The notes: generated by a model not told the origin, from the letters alone. Counted from the stretch's first letter, positions 24,960 to 33,071 are shown. The stretch is 64,000 bases of DNA from JAKACA01 sp050010115 (GCA_050010115.1 JBEKLQ010000003.1:36042-100041), one strand, 5' to 3'. Numbers and translations: made by a program.

Positions 24960-26077
24960 GACGGCACCTCCTCGGTCGAGGCAGTGGCCAGCTCCTCAGC
25001 CAGCCAGGCCGCCTCAGCCTTGAGCAACGGGGTCGGCTGCTCGTAGACGTGAGCGAACAGCCCTGCCGGGTCTGGGACCACATCGACGCTCATTGCGTCT
25101 CGGACGCTGCGGGCAAAGCGCTCAGCGGCCGCGGCGATCTCATCTCGGCGGGGCTGGTCGAGGAGCCCGTGATTCGTCAGGTAGGTCTCGAGCCGGATGA
25201 GGGGATCCCGCTCGATCCAGGATTCGGCCTCCTCCGGCGGACGATAGCGGGTGGCGTCGTCGGCATTCGTATGGGCCTCCATGCGGTACGTCACTGCCTC
25301 GACCACCGCTGGGCCACCGCCATCACGCGCCTGGTCCATCAAACGAGCAACCATTGCCCGCACAGCGACGACGTCGTTGCCGTCCACCCGGTAGCCGGGA
25401 AGCCCGTAGCCGATCGCACGGTGTGCGAGCGTCGGCGATTTGGTCTGACGGGACAGCGGGACACTGATCGCGTACTGGTTGTTCTGGATGAAGAACACGA
25501 CCGGCGCGTCGAAGACGGCGGCGAAGTTCATGGCGATGTTGGCGTCGCCCTCGCTGGTGGCCCCGTCGCCGAGGAACACCAGCACCGCGGTCGCTTCGTG
25601 AGCACGCCGAGCCGCCGTCGCCAGACCCACCGCGTGCAACGCCTGCGTCGCGAGCGGCGTGCACTGCGGGGCGGTCCGCCATTCTTTGGGGTCGTAGCCA
25701 CAGTGCCACTCGCCGCGAAGCAACGAAAGCACCTCAACCGGCGGGATGCCGCGGGTCACGACCGCGACGGTGTCCCGGTACGTCGGGAACATCCAGTCCT
25801 CCGGGTGCAGCGCCAGGACGGCGCCCACCTGGCAAGCCTCTTGGCCCCCGGCTGACGGGTAGACGGCGAGACGGCCCTGGCGGGTGAGTGTCGTCGCCTG
25901 ACGATCGAAGCGCCGCGCCGCCACCAGCCGCCGGTACAGGCCGACGAGCTCGCCCCCGTCTGGCATCGTGAGCCCGAGCGCCATCGAGGGTGAGCCGTCC
26001 GGGTTGATGAGGCACGCGGGCTCTTCAAGTGGGACGAGATCGAGCATTCCGGCGGGGTGAGTTGCGAGAGTGGTCAC
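24956..26077 (-). CDS. 2-oxo-acid dehydrogenase E1 component, alpha subunit
   Basis: This 373-residue E1-alpha contains the thiamine diphosphate motif, from GDGATSEGDANIAMNFAAV to the distal QNNQYAIS near residues 170-205, and the phosphorylation-loop-like segment YRMEAHTNADDATRY. The GTG at 26077 was preferred because GGAGG lies 6 bp upstream; a TTG at 26113 would add 12 residues with no good ribosome site. It is divergent from the Lrp/AsnC regulator, which likely controls it. Substrate is probably branched-chain 2-oxo acids or pyruvate. Confidence 0.92.
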   Translation of the reverse strand: MTTLATHPAGMLDLVPLEEPACLINPDGSPSMALGLTMPDGGELVGLYRRLVAARRFDRQATTLTRQGRLAVYPSAGGQEACQVGAVLALHPEDWMFPTYRDTVAVVTRGIPPVEVLSLLRGEWHCGYDPKEWRTAPQCTPLATQALHAVGLATAARRAHEATAVLVFLGDGATSEGDANIAMNFAAVFDAPVVFFIQNNQYAISVPLSRQTKSPTLAHRAIGYGLPGYRVDGNDVVAVRAMVARLMDQARDGGGPAVVEAVTYRMEAHTNADDATRYRPPEEAESWIERDPLIRLETYLTNHGLLDQPRRDEIAAAAERFARSVRDAMSVDVVPDPAGLFAHVYEQPTPLLKAEAAWLAEELATASTEEVPS

Positions 26078-26190
26078 CGACGCCTCCGTTTCGTGCCCTT
26101 CGTGCTCGGACAATCCAGTGGCCGCGAGGCCCCTGACGATCTGCTATCTGCCTAACAATCATGGCGATCAGGATGCCGATCGGTCCACTC

Positions 26191-26208
26191 ATCTCTGAAA
26201 ATTGAGAT
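26191..26208. promoter_or_regulatory. AT-rich inverted repeat, putative Lrp/AsnC operator
   Basis: ATCTC-tgaaaatt-GAGAT forms a perfect 5-bp-arm palindrome around an AT-rich centre in otherwise GC-rich DNA. Lrp/AsnC proteins favour such sites. It lies 26 bp before the regulator start and about 114 bp before the E1-alpha start, so it could serve autoregulation or control of both promoters. Confidence 0.55.
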
Positions 26209-26233
26209 ATTTGGCAGCTAGGATGCCTTTGCA

Positions 26234-26752
26234 ATGGTCAAGATGTCACCGGGGCGGATGTCGGATGGCCCAGCGTCCAAGACGACGACGGTCGCGCTCG
26301 ACGCGATCGACCGCCGGATCCTCGATCTGCTCAGCGCCGACGGGCGGGTGTCTGTCCGCGAGGTCGCCGAACAGGCTCGTATCGGGCGGGCGACCGCCTA
26401 CAACCGCATCCAACGGCTGCAGGACGCCGGCGTCATCAGGGGTTTCACGGTCGTCCTCGACCCGCGCAAGACCGGCGCTGGCCTCGCCGCCTACGTGTAC
26501 ATCAAGATCGATCAGCACGCCTGGCGGAAGGTCGGCCAGCTCGTGGCGAAGCTCCCGGGCGTCGAGCACGTGTCACTCGTGAGCGGCGAGTGGGACCTTC
26601 TCGTCCTCGTGCGGGTGCACGACCCGAGCGACCTGCGCGACGTGATCCTCGAGCGTCTGCATGCGATCGAGGGTGTCACGGCCACCCAGACGACGTTCGT
26701 GCTCGACGAGGTCGACGGGGTCGGTGGCTTGTTCGGGGACGCTGCCAGGTGA
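26234..26752 (+). CDS. Lrp/AsnC family transcriptional regulator
   Basis: This 172-residue protein has an N-terminal winged helix near residues 20-80 (LDAIDRRILDLLSADGRVSVREVAEQ, cut here, then AYNRIQRLQDAGVIRGF) and a C-terminal RAM/AsnC ligand-binding domain with VEHVSLVSGEWDLLVLVRV. It is divergent from the E1/E2 operon, like BkdR-type regulators that sense branched-chain amino acids. Start codons at 26234, 26243 and 26258 are all possible; 26234 has AGGA about 9 bp upstream. The effector is inferred from context only. Confidence 0.9.
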   Translation: MVKMSPGRMSDGPASKTTTVALDAIDRRILDLLSADGRVSVREVAEQARIGRATAYNRIQRLQDAGVIRGFTVVLDPRKTGAGLAAYVYIKIDQHAWRKVGQLVAKLPGVEHVSLVSGEWDLLVLVRVHDPSDLRDVILERLHAIEGVTATQTTFVLDEVDGVGGLFGDAAR

Positions 26753-26946
26753 GGCGCCCCGCCGTGGGCGAATCCAATCACGAGGATGAGCGCGAGGGCC
26801 TCAGCTCTCGACACAAAGGCGGCGCCCCTGACCCACCGCGGCTATGGCAGGTTGTCAGCGACACCACCATGGGCGGTCACGGCCCTGACGGATAATCGGA
26901 ACCTTCGACATCACCTCGATCCCCGCCGCCTTTCGGCATCGCTCGT

Positions 26947-27699
26947 TCATCGAAGGTGGAGTCCCCCGTCGATCGCCACGACCTCACCGGTTACCTGCCT
27001 TGCATGGACGAGGCCGACGATCACCTCGGCGACGTCCTCGGGGGTCGAGCTCGACTTGAGCGGGCTCATCGCTCGTACGTAGTTGCGCTCCAACTCCCAC
27101 TCTGCGGTCCACGGTGTATCCACGAGCCCGGGCGCGACGGCGTTCACACGGATCTCCGGTCCGAGGACATTTGCGAGAAGAAGCGTCAAATGGTTGACAG
27201 CAGCTTTCGACACCGCGTAGGGGATGGACGAGCCCGCCGGCCGGAGGCCCGCCAGCGACGTGACGTTCACGATCGCCGCTGCCCCGCGAGCGCCATCGGC
27301 CGCCGCCTGCAGGTGTGGGACGGCGGCTGCCGTGACGCTCCACGTCCCGAGGACGTTGACTCCGAGGATCTTGCCCCAGACCTCCGGTGTGACCGACGCG
27401 AAATCATTGTGGGGAATCTTCACCGTCGTTCCGGCGTTGTTGACGAGGATGTCGAGCCGACCGTGAGTGTCGACGGCTTGCTCGACGAGCGCCGCCGCCG
27501 CCTCGGGCTTGGCGATGTCGGCGCGGACATAGCTGGCGTCGATGAGCTCGGTCGCCAGCGCTTCCCCCGCCTCGACCGACGTTGCCGAGTTGACGACCAC
27601 AGTGGCGCCCTCAGCAGACAGTGCTCGTGCCGTGGCCGCTCCGATGCCGCTCGCCGAGCCGGTCACGAGCGCCACCTTGCCTGAGAGCCGACCTGCCAC
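26947..27699 (-). CDS. Short-chain dehydrogenase/reductase
   Basis: This 250-residue classical SDR has the NAD(P) glycine motif TGSASGIG near residue 14, NNAG near residue 88, the catalytic Ser in NVTSLAGLRP and YAVSK with Tyr and Lys near residues 155-160. The C-terminus VTGEVVAIDGGLHLR is typical. The GTG start has AGGAGGAG upstream. It lies 112 bp downstream of paaE on the same strand, so it may be the last gene of the phenylacetate operon, but its substrate is not evident. Confidence 0.92.
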   Translation of the reverse strand: MAGRLSGKVALVTGSASGIGAATARALSAEGATVVVNSATSVEAGEALATELIDASYVRADIAKPEAAAALVEQAVDTHGRLDILVNNAGTTVKIPHNDFASVTPEVWGKILGVNVLGTWSVTAAAVPHLQAAADGARGAAAIVNVTSLAGLRPAGSSIPYAVSKAAVNHLTLLLANVLGPEIRVNAVAPGLVDTPWTAEWELERNYVRAMSPLKSSSTPEDVAEVIVGLVHARQVTGEVVAIDGGLHLR

Positions 27700-27811
27700 C
27701 GTGTCTCCTCCTGTATCGGTATCGTTTTCGCCAACGGTTCGTCGCCGGCGCCGCGTCTGCCAGCGGGACCGTGGCGTCTACGACAGCGTCATGCGGGACC
27801 TTTCCGTCGAC

Positions 27812-28939
27812 TCAGTCGACCTCCAACCGCACCGACTCTGTCGTCGGGTGAGACTGGCACATGAGCACGTAACCGCGCTCGGTCTCGTCCGGCTCCAGGG
27901 CGTAAGCCACGTCCATCTCCACCGCCCCAGCGACCACGCGCGCCCGGCATGTGCCACAGACGCCGCTCGTGCATGAGTACGGCGCATCGCTCCGTGCGGC
28001 GATGAGCGAGTCGAGCACGGGATCGCCGTCGTATGGCACGGCGACCGTGGTGGCCCTCCCGTTCAGCACGATCGTCACCTCGCTCACGCGTCCGCCCCAG
28101 TCCTCATGCAACGCAGACCGGGCGGCCCGTGCCGCCCGTGGCATCTCGCCGTCTACATGGAACAACTCGGCGTGGATCCTGGCCTGCTCTACGCCGGCCT
28201 CGGCAAGGGCAGCCCGGACTTCGTTCACCATCGTGAACGGCCCGCACAGGAACCACTCGTCGACCTCTCCTGCCGGCTGCAGGTTGGAGAGCAGCCGGCG
28301 GACCCGGTCGCCGTCGATCCGCCCGGTCAGCAATTCGATCTCCTGCTCCTCACGGGAGAGGAAGAACAGAACTTCGAAACGATCCGGATACCGATCCTTC
28401 AAGTCGCAGAGCTCCTCCAGGAACATGATGTCCCGAGTCGTCTTGTTGCCGAACCAGAGCACGGCGGTGCTCTGCGGCTCAACCTCGAGCACTGTCATGA
28501 GGATCGACAGGATCGGCGTGATCCCGCTTCCTGCCGCCACGGCCACGTACCGCCGCCGTGCCATGGGATCAAGACGCGGCGTGAACCGTCCAGCGGGCGC
28601 CATGACCTCGAGGACGTCACCGGGAGCCAGCACGTCGTTGACCCATCCGGAGACGACGCCGCCCTCGAGACGTTTGACGCCGATCCGGAGGTCGCCGCTC
28701 GGAGCACTCGCACAGATCGAGTACGTGCGCCGCAACTCGGTCCCGTCGACCAGGCGGCGCAACGTGAGGTGCTGCCCCGCCAAGAAACCCATCTGTCGCT
28801 CGCCCAGCGACGCCAGCTCCACGACGACCGAGTCGTGCGTGAGCGGCTCGACACTCGTCACGCGAACCGGGACGAAGCGGCTCGGAGGGGTGGTCAGGGC
28901 TGTTGCGGTCCCCGTCATCTTGGGGGGATCCGGGGTCAT
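27812..28939 (-). CDS. paaE: Phenylacetyl-CoA epoxidase reductase subunit PaaE
   Basis: This 375-residue electron-transfer protein has an FAD domain (RRTYSICASAPSGDLRIGVKR cut to RTYSICASAPSG near residue 70), an NAD(P)H domain (AVAAGSGITPILSIL near residue 130; FLCGPFTMVN near 225), and a C-terminal plant-type [2Fe-2S] domain with CTSGVCGTCRA near residue 322 and a distal Cys in VLMCQSHP. It passes electrons from NAD(P)H to the di-iron PaaA. Its ATG overlaps the paaD stop. It completes the paaABCDE set in this window. Confidence 0.95.
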   Translation of the reverse strand: MTPDPPKMTGTATALTTPPSRFVPVRVTSVEPLTHDSVVVELASLGERQMGFLAGQHLTLRRLVDGTELRRTYSICASAPSGDLRIGVKRLEGGVVSGWVNDVLAPGDVLEVMAPAGRFTPRLDPMARRRYVAVAAGSGITPILSILMTVLEVEPQSTAVLWFGNKTTRDIMFLEELCDLKDRYPDRFEVLFFLSREEQEIELLTGRIDGDRVRRLLSNLQPAGEVDEWFLCGPFTMVNEVRAALAEAGVEQARIHAELFHVDGEMPRAARAARSALHEDWGGRVSEVTIVLNGRATTVAVPYDGDPVLDSLIAARSDAPYSCTSGVCGTCRARVVAGAVEMDVAYALEPDETERGYVLMCQSHPTTESVRLEVD

Positions 28940-29568
28940 AGAGGCTTGAAGTGTTCGAACGGCTCGGCGCAGCTCCGGCAGCGGCGGAGCGCCTTGCAGG
29001 CTGTCGAGGAGAAACGGCTCACGAGCTCAGTGTCGCAGGACCCACACTGCGGGCAGGCGACGGCAACGGTGACTGGGGAGATCGACACCGAGGCGGCTGG
29101 CTGCGGCGAAGAACGCCGTGGCCCACCGTTTGCACCGACACACGCCTCGCCAGGCGGGGCAATCCCGACGTCAGTTAGCTTCTGACGGCCTTCTGCCGTG
29201 ATCCAGTCCGTAGTCCACGCCGGCGCCAGCACCCGGCGCACTGCCGCGTCCCGCCACCCGGCGGCAACGAGTGCTTCGCGGACGTCGGACTCGATCGCCT
29301 CCACAGCGGGGCAGCCCGAGTAGGTAGGCGTCAGATCGACCTCTACGTGCCCGGCCTTGTCGACCCGGACCGCTCGCAGGATGCCGAGATCGGCGATCGT
29401 CAGGCTCGGGATCTCCGGATCCGGGACCGAGCCGGCGATGGCGGCGACGGCCTCGAGCGTGGGCACCGCTGGCACCGCCGGCACCGCTGGCACCGCTGGC
29501 ACCGCTGGCACCGCTGGCACCGTGGGCAGCGTGGGCGTCGTGGGCGTTGTGGGCGTCGTGCCGGTCAC
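28936..29568 (-). CDS. paaD: Phenylacetyl-CoA epoxidase assembly protein PaaD, repeat-extended N-terminus
   Basis: This 210-residue protein has the DUF59/MIP18 domain (SVPDPEIPSLTIADLGILR, TPTYSGCPAVEAIESDV) and the PaaD-specific C-terminal zinc ribbon CPQCGSCDTELVSRF and CKALRRCRSC. PaaD is needed to mature the epoxidase, probably through Fe-S/di-iron assembly. The first 35 residues are low-complexity TPT and VPA repeats encoded by a 9-bp tandem repeat and are not part of the usual family. The GTG start at 29568 overlaps the paaC stop (GTGA); the stop overlaps paaE. Confidence 0.94.
   Translation of the reverse strand: MTGTTPTTPTTPTLPTVPAVPAVPAVPAVPAVPAVPTLEAVAAIAGSVPDPEIPSLTIADLGILRAVRVDKAGHVEVDLTPTYSGCPAVEAIESDVREALVAAGWRDAAVRRVLAPAWTTDWITAEGRQKLTDVGIAPPGEACVGANGGPRRSSPQPAASVSISPVTVAVACPQCGSCDTELVSRFSSTACKALRRCRSCAEPFEHFKPL
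29462..29560. repeat. 9-bp tandem repeat, 11 units, in the paaD N-terminal coding region
   Basis: Eleven consecutive 9-bp units of the type GGCACCGCT (plus-strand reading) fill this stretch; five of the first six are identical, with one C-for-T variant at unit two, and the later ones drift to GGCGTCGTG. They encode the VPA/TPT run of PaaD. Unit gain or loss would keep the frame. Confidence 0.95.
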
Positions 29569-30488
29569 CACGTCACCCCCGGATACGACCGGTGCAGGTG
29601 TTGCATCTCGGCGAGGAGGTAGCCGAAGCCCTCGGTATGCAGCCCCCGCCGCCCGCCCCCAGGCGACCAAGTCGTGGACGGGACCTCCAACGTCGCCTCG
29701 GTGAGCACCGACTGCACGTAGCCCAGCCACGGCCTGTACAGCGAGGCGGGATCAGCAATGATCCGGGCGTCCAGCAGGCCGACGGGCCCGCTGTCGTCGG
29801 ATCGGCCGGCGGAGCGGCCGGTGTCCGAATCCTGTCTGGGTGCACAGGTTGTTGTGAACAGCTCGTTTACGACACTTCCTGCACCCAGACTGTGCCGAGT
29901 TCCGTCCGAATCGTCCGAATCGAGCGGTTCGAGCGGTTCGAGCGGTTCGAGCGGTTCGAACAGCTCGCCGGCGAACGGCCACACGACCTCTAGGCCGGCT
30001 GCCATCCGGGCATGGCTCTCCTCGGTGCCGTCGCCAAGGCGCAGGACCCAGCTGGCTGCATGCTCGCGGTGGTACGCGACCTCCTTGACGGCCTTGGCGG
30101 CAATGGCTGTGATCTGCTCGTCGGCCGACGACGACAGGGCCGAGTACAGCTGGTATTGGTAGGCAGAGAACAGCAGCTGCCGGGCCATCGTGGTGCCGAA
30201 GTCACCGTTCGCGAGCTCGACGATCTGCACGTTGAGAAAGTCACGCTCGTCGCGCCCGAACGCGAGATCGTCCTCGGTGCGGCCGGCGCCTTCCAGTTCG
30301 CCCGCGTGGGACAAGAACGACCGCGCCTGGCCGATCAGGTCGAGGGCGATGTTCATGAGGGCGATGTCCTCTTCGATGGCCGGAGCGCCAGCCGCCCACT
30401 CGCACAGCCGCTGCGCCAGCACGAGCGCGTCGTCGCCCAGCCCGAGGCAGTACCGGGCGACGGCGGGACGGAGCGCCGTCTCGCTCAC
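29565..30488 (-). CDS. paaC: Phenylacetyl-CoA epoxidase structural subunit PaaC, with low-complexity insertion
   Basis: This 307-residue ferritin-like protein is the non-catalytic partner of PaaA. The N-terminal part has LGDDALVLAQRLCEW, EDIALMNIALDLIGQAR, YQLYSAL and KEVAYHREHAASWVLRLGDG; the C-terminus GFGYLLAEMQHLHRSYPG is typical. Between residues about 174 and 235 lies an insertion not expected in PaaC, starting with four EPL-type repeats, then DSDDSDG and a Ser/Thr-rich stretch. PaaC is usually about 250 residues. It overlaps paaB and paaD by 4 bp each. Confidence 0.93.
   Translation of the reverse strand: MSETALRPAVARYCLGLGDDALVLAQRLCEWAAGAPAIEEDIALMNIALDLIGQARSFLSHAGELEGAGRTEDDLAFGRDERDFLNVQIVELANGDFGTTMARQLLFSAYQYQLYSALSSSADEQITAIAAKAVKEVAYHREHAASWVLRLGDGTEESHARMAAGLEVVWPFAGELFEPLEPLEPLEPLDSDDSDGTRHSLGAGSVVNELFTTTCAPRQDSDTGRSAGRSDDSGPVGLLDARIIADPASLYRPWLGYVQSVLTEATLEVPSTTWSPGGGRRGLHTEGFGYLLAEMQHLHRSYPGVTW
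29922..29957. repeat. 9-bp tandem repeat, 4 perfect units, inside paaC
   Basis: Four identical GAGCGGTTC units, followed by one degenerate unit, encode the EPLEPLEPL run of PaaC. Immediately next to it two copies of TCCGAATCG (another 9-bp unit) encode the DSDDSD run. Confidence 0.95.
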
Positions 30489-30898
30489 AGGTGCTCGACC
30501 CCGTCGGGGATCTCGTAGAACGTCGGGTGCCGGTAGACCTTGTCGCCCGCCGGGTCGAAGAACGAGTTCTTCTGGTCGGCCGTCGACGCCGTGATGTCCG
30601 TCGACCGCACGACCCAGATGCTCACACCCTCCTGTCGGCGGGTGTACAAGTCACGGGCGTTCTGCAGCGCCAGCTTGGCATCGGGCGCGTGCAGGCTGCC
30701 CGAGTGCGTGTGCGACAGCCCTCGGCGCGGCCGGACGAAGACCTCCCACAGCGGCCACTCGTGGAGCGGAACCTCCGGGAGCGGAACTTCCGGGAGCGGG
30801 ACCTGCGGGAGCGGGACCTGCGGGAGCGGGGCATCACGCAGCCCTGCCTCGCGACCCACCCCTTCCGCCCCACCGTCAGACTCAGGCGGCGCCGGCAC
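30485..30898 (-). CDS. paaB: Phenylacetyl-CoA epoxidase subunit PaaB, repeat-extended N-terminus
   Basis: The family core starts at WPLWEVFVRPRRGLSHTHSG near residue 45 and continues with SLHAPDAKLALQNARDLYTRR and VWVV-like strands to the end, giving the usual 95 residues. PaaB bridges the PaaAC heterodimers. Ahead of it is a 43-residue extension with PLPQV/PLPEV repeats. The GTG at 30898 has AAGGAGG 6 bp upstream, so the extension is very probably translated. It overlaps paaA by 17 bp and paaC by 4 bp. Confidence 0.93.
   Translation of the reverse strand: MPAPPESDGGAEGVGREAGLRDAPLPQVPLPQVPLPEVPLPEVPLHEWPLWEVFVRPRRGLSHTHSGSLHAPDAKLALQNARDLYTRRQEGVSIWVVRSTDITASTADQKNSFFDPAGDKVYRHPTFYEIPDGVEHL
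30764..30823. repeat. 15-bp tandem repeat, 4 units, in the paaB N-terminal coding region
   Basis: Units GAGCGGAACCTCCGG, GAGCGGAACTTCCGG and two copies of GAGCGGGACCTGCGG run head to tail and encode the PLPEV/PLPQV repeats. A partial fifth unit follows. Confidence 0.95.
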
Positions 30899-31856
30899 GG
30901 TCCGCCTCCTTCGAGTTCAAGCTCCTGTCGTGCTTCGCCGCATAGGCGTTGGCGGCATCCCGCACCCACCGGCCCTCCCGGTTCGCCGCCACGCGCTTGG
31001 CGAGGCGTTGCCGGTTGCACGGCCCGTCGCCGGCGAGCACCCGCTTGAACTCGGACCAGTCGATCTCGCCGTATTCGTAGTGTCCCCGCTCCTCGTTCCA
31101 CCTCAAGTCGGGGTCGGGCAACTCGAGCCCGAGCGCTTCCGACTGCGGGACGCAGATGTCGACAAAGCGCTGCCGCAACTCGTCGTTCGAGACACGCTTG
31201 ATCCCCCACGCCATCGACTGCCCCGAGTGGGGAGAGTCACTGTCCGGCGGCCCGAACATCATCAGTGAGGGCCACCACCAACGGTTCACCGCATCCTGGG
31301 CCATGGCCCGCTGGACATCGGTGCCACGAGTCAGCGTCAGCAACAGCTCAAAACCCTGCCGCTGATGGAAGCTCTCCTCCTTGCAGATCCGCACCATGGC
31401 GCGGGCATACGGGCCATAGGAGCAACGGGTGAGCGGGATCTGGTTCATGATCGCCGCCCCGTCAACGAGCCAGCCGATCGCCCCGACGTCGGCCCACGTG
31501 AGCGTCGGGTAGTTGAAGATCGACGAGTACCGCTGGCGACCGGCGTGTAACAGATCCAACAAGTCGTCCTTCGACACGCCGAGCGTCTCGGCAGCACCGT
31601 ACAGGTACAGCCCGTGGCCCGCCTCGTCCTGCACCTTGGCGATCAGGATTGCCTTCCGCAGAAGCGACGGCGCCCTCGTCAACCAGTTCCCCTCGGGCTG
31701 CATGCCGATGATCTCGGAATGGGCGTGCTGGGCGATCTGGCGCACGAGCGTGGCCCGGTAGGCCTCAGGCATCCAGTCACGGGGCTCGATGCGTTGGTCC
31801 GCCGCGATGAGGGCATCGAACTCGGCATCCAAGTCAGGGCTGACCTGCGCAGTCAC
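30882..31856 (-). CDS. paaA: Phenylacetyl-CoA epoxidase catalytic subunit PaaA
   Basis: This 324-residue di-iron enzyme puts an epoxide on the ring of phenylacetyl-CoA. Family segments are FDALIAADQRIEPRDWMP, IAQHAHSEIIGMQPEGNW, the iron-ligand helix KVQDEAGHGLYLYGAAE, IFNYPTLTWADVGAIGWLVDG and the second ligand helix CKEESFHQRQGFELLL. The GTG at 31856 has AAGGAGG 6 bp upstream and matches the normal start; a longer in-frame reading would translate the upstream tetranucleotide repeat. It opens the operon paaABCDE. Confidence 0.96.
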   Translation of the reverse strand: MTAQVSPDLDAEFDALIAADQRIEPRDWMPEAYRATLVRQIAQHAHSEIIGMQPEGNWLTRAPSLLRKAILIAKVQDEAGHGLYLYGAAETLGVSKDDLLDLLHAGRQRYSSIFNYPTLTWADVGAIGWLVDGAAIMNQIPLTRCSYGPYARAMVRICKEESFHQRQGFELLLTLTRGTDVQRAMAQDAVNRWWWPSLMMFGPPDSDSPHSGQSMAWGIKRVSNDELRQRFVDICVPQSEALGLELPDPDLRWNEERGHYEYGEIDWSEFKRVLAGDGPCNRQRLAKRVAANREGRWVRDAANAYAAKHDRSLNSKEADRAGAA

Positions 31857-31896
31857 GAGCCTCCTCCTTCGAGAGCCGGGAGATGTCCCGCACCCG

Positions 31897-31947
31897 CCCG
31901 ACCGACCGACCGACCGCCCGACCGACCTACCGACCGACCGCCCGACC
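31897..31947. repeat. Tetranucleotide (NCCG) repeat upstream of paaA
   Basis: Twelve and three-quarter 4-bp units, mostly ACCG with CCCG and ACCT variants, occupy the leader 41-91 bp before the paaA start. Runs of four and three perfect ACCG units are present. The length is not frame-linked because it lies outside the chosen CDS, but a change would alter promoter or leader spacing. Confidence 0.92.
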
Positions 31948-31957
31948 ATTCGGTCGG
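31942..31957. promoter_or_regulatory. Inverted repeat next to the ACCG tract, TetR-like operator candidate
   Basis: CCGACC-attc-GGTCGG is a perfect palindrome whose left arm is the end of the tetranucleotide repeat. TetR-family PaaR regulators of actinobacteria bind palindromes built from ACCG/CGGT halves, so the repeat itself may supply extra half-sites. No tetR gene lies nearby. Apart from this and the repeat, the 275-bp paaA/paaG gap shows nothing. Confidence 0.5.
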
Positions 31958-32131
31958 CAAATCTACCACCGAGGACCCCGACCAGCGCCGGCCCATCGCT
32001 CGTCACTTTGGTCTCGCAGGGCTGGCCAAGCCAGTTGTGGCGATCGCCACCTCGACAGCGACTGCGAGCAGGCTGGCGAGGTCGTAACAGGCCCGTCCTG
32101 CCGGCCGTCCGCCGGCCTTGGCGACGGCCGT

Positions 32132-32935
32132 TCAGTGGCCTATGAAGTCGGGGCGGCGTTTCTCCAGGAATGCACCGACGGCCGCCCTGTGGTCGTCGGT
32201 GAAGGCGAGGCGAGCCTGCAACTCACCCTCGAGCCGGAGGACCGAGTCGAGGTCGGCGGCGGCGCCCTGCCAGAACGCCTCCTTCAACGCTGCGTAGGCT
32301 TTGGTCGGCCCGGCCGCGAGCCGCTCCGCCAGCCCGGTCACGTGCGAGCCGAGCTCCTCGGGGGCGACCACCTCGTGCACGAGCCCGATCCGCAGCGCCT
32401 CGTCGGCGTCGATGACCGTCCCGAGCATCAACAGCCCCATCGCCCGCGACCACCCGACCGTCCTGGCCAACGTCGCCGACAAACCGGAGTCCGCCGTCAA
32501 GCCGATCCCCAGGAACGCCGGTGCGAATCGCACGCCCGAGGACACCACCCGCAGATCACACGCCAGAGCGAAACCCAACCCCGCACCCGCACACGTCCCA
32601 TTGATCGCAGCGATGGCCGGCTTCGGCATCGTCGCCAGCGTGCGGACGATCGGGCTGTAGTGATCCTCGACCGTGTCGAAGGCGTGGTTCAGATCCCCCT
32701 CGAGGGCAGTCGCGTGCTCCCCGAGATCCTGACCTGCGCAGAACGCCCGGCCTTCGCCGGTGAGGACCACGGCTCGGACCGAGTCGTCCGCCGCGACCGC
32801 TTGGAGCGCCTCGAGGAGCGCGACCTTCGCGGCCACCGTCAGCGAGTTCATCTGATCCGGACGGGACAGCATGACCGTCGCCACACCGCCGGCCTGCGCG
32901 AGACGTACCGGGCCGGCGTCATCCGAAGAGGACAT
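32132..32935 (-). CDS. Enoyl-CoA hydratase/isomerase, PaaG-like
   Basis: This 267-residue crotonase-fold protein has the oxyanion-hole segments GEGRAFCAGQDLGEH near residue 62 and INGTCAGAGLGFALACDL near residue 110, and TADSGLSATLARTVGW, where Asp near residue 139 is placed as in PaaG. PaaG isomerises the ring-1,2-epoxide of phenylacetyl-CoA to an oxepin. It lies just upstream of paaA on the same strand, which supports that role, but a general enoyl-CoA hydratase cannot be excluded. ATG start. Confidence 0.87.
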   Translation of the reverse strand: MSSSDDAGPVRLAQAGGVATVMLSRPDQMNSLTVAAKVALLEALQAVAADDSVRAVVLTGEGRAFCAGQDLGEHATALEGDLNHAFDTVEDHYSPIVRTLATMPKPAIAAINGTCAGAGLGFALACDLRVVSSGVRFAPAFLGIGLTADSGLSATLARTVGWSRAMGLLMLGTVIDADEALRIGLVHEVVAPEELGSHVTGLAERLAAGPTKAYAALKEAFWQGAAADLDSVLRLEGELQARLAFTDDHRAAVGAFLEKRRPDFIGH

Positions 32936-33000
32936 GGGCGGATTCTTACAGACCGAACGGCCGGTCGGGTCAGACCAAGCCGCCTCCGCAGGCGGGTGCG

Positions 33001-33071
33001 AGCGCCTTGACGGCTCAACCCGGCCCGTCAGCCCGACCGCATCCGCCCGGCGTCCCAGCGCCTTGACGGCT
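33001..33071. repeat. 15-bp direct repeat in the gap before the CX5C protein gene
   Basis: AGCGCCTTGACGGCT occurs at 33001-33015 and 33057-33071. The 245-bp gap (32936-33180) between the hydratase start and the end of the secreted-protein gene holds no other recognisable signal; a short open frame ends at 33140 but has no homology I recognise. Confidence 0.6.

Noticed and set aside
29462..29560. Short regular repeats as a CRISPR array
   Set aside because: Units are 9 bp with no spacers and are in frame inside paaD.
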